DNA of 10,403 nt from contig DATCZK010000143.1 in NCBI GenBank assembly GCA_036525975.1, forward strand, positions 1 to 10,403, in the 5' to 3' direction. The stretch comes from Quisquiliibacterium sp036525975 (GTDB taxonomy: Bacteria > Pseudomonadota > Gammaproteobacteria > Burkholderiales > Burkholderiaceae_E). Shown piece after piece: positions 5,716 through 10,403 of the stretch (positions are counted from its first letter, which is position 1; each line of letters starts with the position of its first letter). Made by a program: the position numbers and the translations under genes. The notes beneath the pieces were generated by a model. It was not told where the DNA came from. It ran no database searches and saw only the letters and a list, made by a program, of their open reading frames with translations.

Positions 5716-6546
5716 ATGGGCGAACAAGCATTCGGCGGCACCCTTCGCACGGCGCCGGTCGCGGCGTCGCGGCGAAGCCTTTGCGCGAAGTCGGTTTACG
5801 ACTGGGCGGTTGCGTCTGACCCCGGGTTGGGTCGCGGGCACAACGAGGACGCGTGGCGGATCGAGCCCGAGCTGGGCGCTTTCGCGCTGGCCGACGGGAT
5901 GGGCGGGTACAACGCGGGCGAGGTCGCGAGCGCGATCGCGGTCGACGTCGCGCTGGCCCAGCCGTTCGACCAGCCTGCCGGCGCATCGTCCCCCGATCCG
6001 CTCGAGCAGCTCGCGCGGGCGGTAAGCGCCGCCAACGCGTCGATCCTCGCCGCCGCGGCGCGCCGGCCGCAGTGCCTGGGCATGGGAACCACGCTGGCGC
6101 TGGCGTGGATCTCCGGCACGCGCCTTTTTCACGCGCACGTGGGCGACTCGCGCATCTACCTGTTGCGCGGGCACGAGCTGCTGCGCCTGACGCGCGACCA
6201 CACGGTCGGGCAGGCGATGATCGACACGGGCAGCATCGACCCGGCCTCGAGCCGTGTGGCGACGTTTCGCGGCGTGCTCACGCGCGCGCTGGGCGTGGAG
6301 CCCTCGGTCGCGCCCGATCTGGGCGAATTGGAGCTGCGACCCGGCGACCGGGTGCTGCTTTGCACCGACGGCTTGAGCGACCCGCTCGACGACGACGCGA
6401 TCCGCGCGCTGCTCGGCACGGGCGCCCGCGCCGCGGCGCAGGCCGCCGCGCTGGTGCAGGCGGCGCTGGCGGCCGGTTCGCTCGACAACATCACGGCAGT
6501 GGTCGCGGTTGCGCCGGGCGAGCCGCCGGCCAACGGCCCCGCCTAG
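5716..6546 (+). CDS. PP2C-family (PPM) serine/threonine protein phosphatase
   Basis: A 276-residue soluble, metal-dependent phosphatase of the bacterial Stp/PrpC type that removes phosphate from Ser/Thr of target proteins. All core motifs are present in order: R40-x-x-NED (43-45), ADGMGG with D60, GMGTTLALAW, HVGDSRIYLLR (GDSR 143-146), LTRDHT, RGVLTRALG, LCTDGLSD with D218, and LDNITAVV with D257-N258. The metal-binding aspartates are therefore intact. About 27 residues precede the domain. ATG 5716 was chosen, although AGG immediately abuts it and no ribosome-binding site is well spaced; a TTG at 5707 is the alternative. It is the first gene of a four-gene operon; an FHA protein starts 18 bases later, so the phosphatase probably opposes an unlinked Ser/Thr kinase whose marks the FHA protein reads. 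Its target is unknown. Confidence 0.93.
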   Translation: MGEQAFGGTLRTAPVAASRRSLCAKSVYDWAVASDPGLGRGHNEDAWRIEPELGAFALADGMGGYNAGEVASAIAVDVALAQPFDQPAGASSPDPLEQLARAVSAANASILAAAARRPQCLGMGTTLALAWISGTRLFHAHVGDSRIYLLRGHELLRLTRDHTVGQAMIDTGSIDPASSRVATFRGVLTRALGVEPSVAPDLGELELRPGDRVLLCTDGLSDPLDDDAIRALLGTGARAAAQAAALVQAALAAGSLDNITAVVAVAPGEPPANGPA

Positions 6547-6564
6547 TGCCGGCCTGGTGCGAGC

Positions 6565-7200
6565 ATGGAGAGAATCCCCGGCCAGCCGGCGAATGCGAAG
6601 CTCGTTCTCAGCTTCGGCGAGCTGGTGCTGCGCAGCGTGCCGATCGCCAAGCCCACGATCAGGATCGGCCGGCGCGCGCACAACGACATCGCGCTCGACG
6701 ACCTCACCGTGAGCGGCGAGCACGCGCTGATCACGCTGGTGGACGGCGAGCGGCTGATTCGCGACCTCGACAGCCGCAACGGAACCGTGGTGAACGGGCT
6801 GGCGATCCAGTCGCGCCGGCTCGAGCACGCCGACCTGATCGAGATCGGCATCTACCGGCTGCGCTACCTCGTGGAGCGGCGCGCGGCACAGGCGCTCGCG
6901 CCGAAGCACTCGGCAACTTCGGCTTACCTGCAGTGGCTCACCGGTGACGACCCGGGGCGCGAGCAGTCGATCGACCGGCCGATCGTGTCGGTGAACGGCG
7001 ACAACCAGGTCGCGGTGGTGTCGCGCCGCAGGGCCGGGTACTTCATCACCCACCTCGAGGGCCTGTCGGTGCCGCTCGTGAACGGCGAGTCGATCGGGCT
7101 CGGTTCGCGTCCGCTGGCCGACGGCGACCTGATCGAGCTGTCGGGAACGATGCTCAGGTTCCGCCTGCGCATGGTCACGAGCGACGAGGGTTCCCGATGA
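6565..7200 (+). CDS. FHA-domain protein, probably with a second degenerate FHA domain
   Basis: A 211-residue soluble protein. Residues about 12-103 form a clear FHA domain, the fold that binds phosphothreonine peptides: IRIGRRAHNDIAL (GR at 35-36), VSGEHALI with S50 and H53, and DLDSRNGTVVNG with N72. All recognition residues are kept. Residues about 131-202 look like a second, weakened copy: YFITHLEGLSVPLVNGESI and LADGDLIELSGTMLRFRL follow the later strands of the fold, but the GR and S-x-x-H signatures are absent. A linker at about 104-130 joins them. The gene lies between the phosphatase and the cyclase and overlaps the cyclase start by four bases (ATGA), which suggests near-equal production and perhaps physical partnership. 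It may carry a phosphorylation signal to the cyclase; that is inference. The ribosome-binding site is weak. Confidence 0.93.
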   Translation: MERIPGQPANAKLVLSFGELVLRSVPIAKPTIRIGRRAHNDIALDDLTVSGEHALITLVDGERLIRDLDSRNGTVVNGLAIQSRRLEHADLIEIGIYRLRYLVERRAAQALAPKHSATSAYLQWLTGDDPGREQSIDRPIVSVNGDNQVAVVSRRRAGYFITHLEGLSVPLVNGESIGLGSRPLADGDLIELSGTMLRFRLRMVTSDEGSR

Positions 7201-9182
7201 TCCGCGCGCTGCTCGAGTGGCTGCGCCGCCCGCTCGTGGGGCTCGCGCTCGCCGCGCTCGCGTCGGTGGCGGTGATCGACGAGTCGGCGATCCCGCTCAC
7301 GGGCGCGCTCGACCGCGCGCTGTACGACGCGCGCCTGCGTGCCGCGACGGCGCAGGCCGACGAGCGCGTCGTGATCGTCGACATCGACGAGCGCAGCCTC
7401 GCCGAGCAGGGGCGATGGCCGTGGTCGCGAAGCAAGGTGGGCGAGCTGATCGCCGGCATCAGCGACGCGGGCGCCTCGGTCGTGGGCGTGGACGTGGTGT
7501 TCGCCGAGGCCCAGGCCGAACGCGGCGAGGACGCGGCGCTCGCGCAGCGCCTCGCCGGCCGTCCGGTGGTGCTCGGCTACTACTTCAGTTCCGACCGCGG
7601 CGGGCAGGCGAGCGGCGTGCTGCCGCGCCCGGTGGCCCAGGCCGCGCACTTGCGCGAGCAGGGACACGCGCTCACCAGCTGGAACGGCTACGGCGCGAAC
7701 CTCGAGGCGATCCAGCAAGCGGCGGCAGGGGCGGGGTTCTTCAACCCGATGGTCGACGCCGACGGCGTGGTGAGGGCGCTGCCGCTGCTGGCCGAGCACG
7801 GCGGCAACGTCTACGAGTCGCTGGCGGTGGCGGTGCTGCGCCGCCACCTCGGCGACGCGAGCCTCGAGATCCGCCCCGAGGCGCTGCGGCTCGCGGGCGC
7901 GCGGGGCAACGTCGAGATCGCGCTGTCGCAGGGTATGACGGCGCTGGTTCCGTTCGCGGGCGCCACCGCGCAGCGCTTCGAGTACGTCTCGGCCGACGAC
8001 GTGCTCGCGCGCCGCGTGTCGCCCGAGCGGTTTCGCGGTCGCATCGTGCTCGTCGGGACCTCGGCGCCGGGGCTCACCGACCTGCGCGCGACCCCGGTCT
8101 CGCCCGTCTTCCCGGGCGTGGAGATCCACGCGACGCTGATCTCGGCGGCGCTCGAGGAGGGCGGCGTCGCGCTCAAGCGGCGCTCGGAGCTGGGCAGCGC
8201 GCTCGGTTTCGCGGCCGCGGCGGCGCTGGGTCTGGCGCTCTCGTTCGCGCTGCCGCTGCTGGGCGCGGTGGGCGTGATTCTCGCGAGCACGGTGTCGCTC
8301 GCCGGTCTTTGGGTGGGGGCGTCGATCGCATGGTCCAACTTCGGCCTGGTGGTGCCGCTGGCGGCGGCAATGCTTCTGGTGGCGACGCTGGCCACCCTCA
8401 ACCTCGGCGCCGGGTACTTCATCGAGGGGCGCGCGCGCCGCGCGGTGGCGGGGCTGTTCGGCGAGTACGTCTCGCCCGCGCTCGTGGAACGGATGATGCG
8501 CGACCCGCGCCGCTACGCCTCGCCGGCGAGCGAGAACCGCGAGCTCACGATCCTGTTCGTGGACATTCGCGGGTTCACGCGCATCGCCGAAACGATGGAG
8601 CCCGAGGCGCTTCGCGAGTACATCAACACCTTCCTGACCGCGATGTCGGAGGTCGTGCACCGCTATGGCGGCACCGTGGACAAGTACATCGGCGACGCGG
8701 TGATGGGTTTCTGGGGCGCGCCGATGGACGATCCTCAGCACGCCGACCACGCGGTCGCGGCGGCGCTGTCGATGCTCGACGAGGTGCAGCGCCTGAACCA
8801 GGCATTCGAACTGCGGGGCGTGCCGCTGATCCGGATCGGGGTCGGGATCAACACCGGCGTCGTGCGCGTGGGCGACATGGGCTCGAAGCTGCGCCGCGCC
8901 TACACCGTGATCGGCGACGCGGTGAACCTCGCGTCGCGCCTGGAAGGATTGACCAAGCACTTCGACGTTCCGATCATCGTCGGCGAAACGACGATGGTCC
9001 AGGCACGCAGCCACAGTTTCAGCGAACTCGGCAAGGCGCAGCTCAACGGCCGCAACGAGCCGGTGCGCGTGTATACCCCTGCTTCGCTCGCGGGCAGCAG
9101 CACGCGCCCATTCCAAAAGGGCAATATGGGACACGAGTCCAGCGGGGAACGGCTTGATGAGGGTGCGCGTATTAGGCTGTAG
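7197..9182 (+). CDS. CHASE2-domain membrane class III adenylate cyclase
   Basis: A 661-residue sensor enzyme making cAMP from ATP. An N-terminal membrane helix (about 12-28) is followed by a CHASE2 sensor region (about 28-325), expected outside the inner membrane, and three membrane helices (about 332-353, 354-379 and 382-408). A cytoplasmic class III cyclase domain (about 450-630) ends it. Catalytic residues are intact: metal-binding D456 in FVDIRGFTRI and D500 in VDKYIGDAVMGFWG, K496 plus T570 in the adenine-specificity positions, and N577 and R581 in AVNLASRLE. K/T favours adenylate over guanylate cyclase. GAGG (7186-7189) lies seven bases before the ATG, which overlaps the FHA gene's stop. 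The 3' end overlaps the phosphodiesterase gene by 26 bases. The CHASE2 ligand is unknown. A single cyclase domain implies it works as a dimer. Confidence 0.95.
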   Translation: MIRALLEWLRRPLVGLALAALASVAVIDESAIPLTGALDRALYDARLRAATAQADERVVIVDIDERSLAEQGRWPWSRSKVGELIAGISDAGASVVGVDVVFAEAQAERGEDAALAQRLAGRPVVLGYYFSSDRGGQASGVLPRPVAQAAHLREQGHALTSWNGYGANLEAIQQAAAGAGFFNPMVDADGVVRALPLLAEHGGNVYESLAVAVLRRHLGDASLEIRPEALRLAGARGNVEIALSQGMTALVPFAGATAQRFEYVSADDVLARRVSPERFRGRIVLVGTSAPGLTDLRATPVSPVFPGVEIHATLISAALEEGGVALKRRSELGSALGFAAAAALGLALSFALPLLGAVGVILASTVSLAGLWVGASIAWSNFGLVVPLAAAMLLVATLATLNLGAGYFIEGRARRAVAGLFGEYVSPALVERMMRDPRRYASPASENRELTILFVDIRGFTRIAETMEPEALREYINTFLTAMSEVVHRYGGTVDKYIGDAVMGFWGAPMDDPQHADHAVAAALSMLDEVQRLNQAFELRGVPLIRIGVGINTGVVRVGDMGSKLRRAYTVIGDAVNLASRLEGLTKHFDVPIIVGETTMVQARSHSFSELGKAQLNGRNEPVRVYTPASLAGSSTRPFQKGNMGHESSGERLDEGARIRL

Positions 9183-9921
9183 CGGCGGCATTGGAGCCCG
9201 TGCGCGGACGACCTCTTTCCTGGTCGACGGCGATATCCTGCTCGACGCCGGCACCGGCGTCGAAGACCTCTCCGTGGAGGAACTCGCGGCGATCGACCAC
9301 GTGTTCCTCACGCACTCGCACCTCGACCACATCGCGGCGCTGCCGCTGCTGGTCGACTCGGTGGGGGGCATCCGCAGCAAGCCGCTGGTGGTGCACGCGC
9401 TGCCCGAGACGATCGAGGCGCTGCGCACCCACATCTTCAACTGGGTGATCTGGCCCGATTTCACCGAGATCCCGCACTACGACCGGCCCTGGATGGTGTT
9501 CGAGCCGCTCGCGATCGGCAGCGTCGTCGAGCTGGGCGGAAGGACGGTGCGCAGCCTGCCGGCCAACCACACGGTGCCGGCGCTCGGGTTTCACCTCTAC
9601 AACGACGACGCGAGCCTGGTGTTCTCGGGCGACACCGCGCCCAACGACGAGTTCTGGCAGCTGGTGAACGCGGTGCAGAACCTGCGCTACCTGATCATCG
9701 AGACCGCGTTCCCCAACCGCGACGAGGACCTCGCCGTCACGGCCAAGCACCTGTATCCGATCCAGCTCGGCCAGGAGCTCGCGAAGCTGCAGCGCGACCC
9801 GCAGGTGCTGGTCACCCACCTCAAGCCCTCGGATCGCGAGGTGATCGGGCGCGAGCTCGAGGCCTGGGCAGGGCGCTTCGCGCCGCGCGTGCTCGAGCGA
9901 GGCGAAACGCTCGAGCTCTGA
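9157..9921 (+). CDS. Class II 3',5'-cyclic-nucleotide phosphodiesterase (metallo-beta-lactamase fold)
   Basis: A 254-residue enzyme expected to hydrolyse cAMP (or cGMP) to the 5'-monophosphate. The metallo-beta-lactamase metal site is visible: H53-S-H55-L-D57-H58, H138 in ANHTVPALGF, D159 in FSGDTAPND, and H221 in VTHLKPSD. The N-terminus VRVLGCSGGIGARARTTSFL and the IFNWVIWPDFTEIP segment resemble, from memory, the class II phosphodiesterase branch of betaproteobacteria. It has no signal peptide, so it is cytoplasmic. ATG 9157 was chosen because GGGGAA (9144-9149) sits seven bases upstream; a TTG at 9154 is also in frame. It overlaps the cyclase gene by 26 bases, so the enzyme that makes the messenger and the one likely to destroy it are produced together. 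cAMP as substrate is inferred from this pairing and the family; another metallo-hydrolase role cannot be excluded. Confidence 0.88.
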   Translation: MRVRVLGCSGGIGARARTTSFLVDGDILLDAGTGVEDLSVEELAAIDHVFLTHSHLDHIAALPLLVDSVGGIRSKPLVVHALPETIEALRTHIFNWVIWPDFTEIPHYDRPWMVFEPLAIGSVVELGGRTVRSLPANHTVPALGFHLYNDDASLVFSGDTAPNDEFWQLVNAVQNLRYLIIETAFPNRDEDLAVTAKHLYPIQLGQELAKLQRDPQVLVTHLKPSDREVIGRELEAWAGRFAPRVLERGETLEL

Positions 9922-9934
9922 GCCGGCACGGCGA

Positions 9935-9950
9935 CGTGCGTTTTCGCACG
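9935..9950 (+). terminator. Hairpin after the phosphodiesterase gene, probable operon end
   Basis: CGTGCG-TTTT-CGCACG is a perfect six-pair stem with a four-base loop, 13 bases after the stop. There is no T-run downstream, so termination would be weak or Rho-assisted. It fits the end of the four-gene operon. Confidence 0.4.
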
Positions 9951-9975
9951 AACTTCCGGGCAAACACTGCGCAGT

Positions 9976-10044
9976 CGCGTCACCGGGGGTGACGCGCAGC
10001 GTCACCCGGGCGCGACGCTTCGCGTCAACCGGCCGAACACGCCA
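9976..10044 (+). repeat. Three 22-23-bp dyad repeats upstream of the pilin promoter
   Basis: Three head-to-tail units start at 9977, 9999 and 10022. Each opens with GCGTCACC or a variant (GCGTCAACC in the third), then a GG-rich middle, and ends in an ACGC element. Units one and two have strong internal symmetry: CGCGTCACC (9976-9984) pairs with GGTGACGCG (9988-9996). The overlapping GGGTGACGC (9987-9995) can instead pair with GCGTCACCC (9999-10007), so two nine-pair hairpins exclude each other. GACGC-TTC-GCGTC (10014-10026) adds a third. The block lies about 100-170 bp upstream of the predicted sigma-54 start, so the units may be activator sites. Confidence 0.7.
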
Positions 10045-10120
10045 TCGCCGAGCGGTCGATGCCGGCGCACCGGCGGCTGCGCGCGCCGTCGGTCGGCGCG
10101 GCGCGACCGCAGGGTTCCGG

Positions 10121-10136
10121 AGGCACGGTGGTTGCT
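10121..10136 (+). promoter_or_regulatory. Sigma-54 (RpoN) promoter of the pilin gene
   Basis: AGGCACGGTGGTTGCT matches the RpoN consensus TGGCACG-N4-TTGCW at all but the first base, with the invariant GG (10122-10123) and GC (10134-10135) exactly ten bases apart. Transcription should start near 10147, about 50 bases before the pilin ATG. Sigma-54 control of major type IV pilin genes through the PilS/PilR two-component system is well known in other proteobacteria. Confidence 0.88.
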
Positions 10137-10150
10137 CCTGTTGGTATCGA

Positions 10151-10166
10151 GGGCGGGCTTCCGCCC
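10151..10166 (+). other. GC-rich hairpin in the pilin mRNA leader
   Basis: GGGCGG (10151-10156) and CCGCCC (10161-10166) pair across a four-base loop. A competing seven-pair stem uses GGGCGGG (10151-10157) with CCCGCCC (10165-10171). It begins about five bases after the predicted transcript start, so it could protect the 5' end of an abundant mRNA. A run of seven C follows at 10169-10175. Confidence 0.5.
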
Positions 10167-10197
10167 CGCCCCCCCAATCAATCTGATGGAGTTCACC

Positions 10198-10403
10198 ATG
10201 CAACAGCGTATCAAGATGCTCAGGAAGACCGCCCAGAAGGGTTTCACGCTGATCGAACTGATGATCGTGGTTGCGATCATCGGCATCCTCGCAGCCGTCG
10301 CGCTGCCGGCGTACCAGGACTACACGACCCGCGCCAAGGTGAGTGAGGTCGTGATCATGGGCGCGCCCGCGAAGCTGGCCGTTGCCGAGACCTCCTCGTC
10401 GCT
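10198..10403 (+). CDS. pilA: Type IV major pilin (prepilin), 5' part only
   Basis: Only the first 68 codons are present; the gene runs off the right edge. A short basic leader (MQQRIKMLRKTAQKG) ends at the prepilin peptidase site G|FTLIE, and the mature protein begins with the classic hydrophobic stem FTLIELMIVVAIIGILAAVA, including the conserved glutamate at position 5, followed by LPAYQDYTTRAKVSE. This is the signature of type IVa pilins, cleaved and N-methylated by PilD and assembled into pili for twitching, adhesion or DNA uptake. GGAG (10188-10191) lies six bases before the ATG. The sigma-54 promoter upstream supports a regulated major pilin rather than a minor one. The C-terminal disulfide loop is not visible, so pilA is a likely but not proven symbol. 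Confidence 0.93.
   Translation, partial: MQQRIKMLRKTAQKGFTLIELMIVVAIIGILAAVALPAYQDYTTRAKVSEVVIMGAPAKLAVAETSSS

Noticed and set aside
5716..7200. Part of a type VI secretion cluster, because PP2C and FHA proteins occur there
   Set aside because: No Tss structural gene or PpkA-type kinase is present; the neighbours are a cyclase, a phosphodiesterase and a pilin.
6924..9464. 846-codon open frame on the minus strand, plus similar long antisense frames at 5680-7053, 3739-5304 and 2559-3890
   Set aside because: They lie opposite genes with complete catalytic motifs, their translations are rich in Arg, His, Ala and Asp with no recognisable domain, and such frames are expected in GC-rich DNA.
9988..10006. 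CRP/cAMP-receptor binding site in the GGTGAC...GTCACC dyad
   Set aside because: The half-sites are separated by nine bases rather than the six between GTGA and TCAC in a CRP site, so the geometry is wrong.
1..10403. Mobile element, CRISPR array, tRNA or rRNA
   Set aside because: I saw no transposase or integrase, no spaced direct repeats of CRISPR type, and no tRNA or rRNA sequence on either strand.

Overview
The window is about 10.4 kb of very GC-rich, densely packed bacterial chromosome. The gene order (pncC - recA - recX - DUF2889 gene - sucC - sucD - terC-like gene ... type IV pilin) and the protein sequences suggest a betaproteobacterium, most likely Burkholderiales. That placement is from memory of gene order and was not searched. 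Every convincing gene lies on the + strand. The long antisense open frames are GC-rich shadows.

Region 1 (1-1921) is DNA repair. It holds the 3' end of a CinA/PncC gene, a near-consensus LexA (SOS) operator at 255-274, recA, and recX. No ATG, GTG or TTG in the recX frame lies between the recA stop and an ATG well inside the conserved RecX helix. A CTG overlapping the recA stop, behind a good ribosome-binding site, is the best start.

Region 2 (about 1975-4698) is a TCA-cycle operon. A DUF2889 protein of unknown function overlaps sucC by four bases (ATGA), and sucD follows after 13 bases. Together sucC and sucD make succinyl-CoA synthetase.

Region 3 (4699-5706) holds a TerC-family membrane protein, a probable metal (Mn) exporter, between two repeat-bearing spacers: four 15-bp tandem units before it, and a 17-bp perfect tandem duplication over its stop codon.

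Region 4 (5716-9921) is the most interesting part. Four genes are tightly coupled: a PP2C-type Ser/Thr phosphatase, an FHA (phosphothreonine-reader) protein, a membrane CHASE2-class III adenylate cyclase, and a class II cyclic-nucleotide phosphodiesterase. The last three genes overlap each other. The operon combines protein dephosphorylation, phosphopeptide reading, sensing at the cell envelope, cAMP synthesis and cAMP breakdown. No protein kinase lies in the window.

Region 5 (9922-10403) is a regulatory spacer and the start of a type IV pilin gene. It has a hairpin after the phosphodiesterase gene and three 22-23-bp dyad repeats. A textbook sigma-54 promoter follows, then a GC hairpin in the leader, then the pilin start, which is cut by the window end. 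The repeats lie about 100-170 bp upstream of the predicted sigma-54 start, where enhancer-binding activators usually bind.
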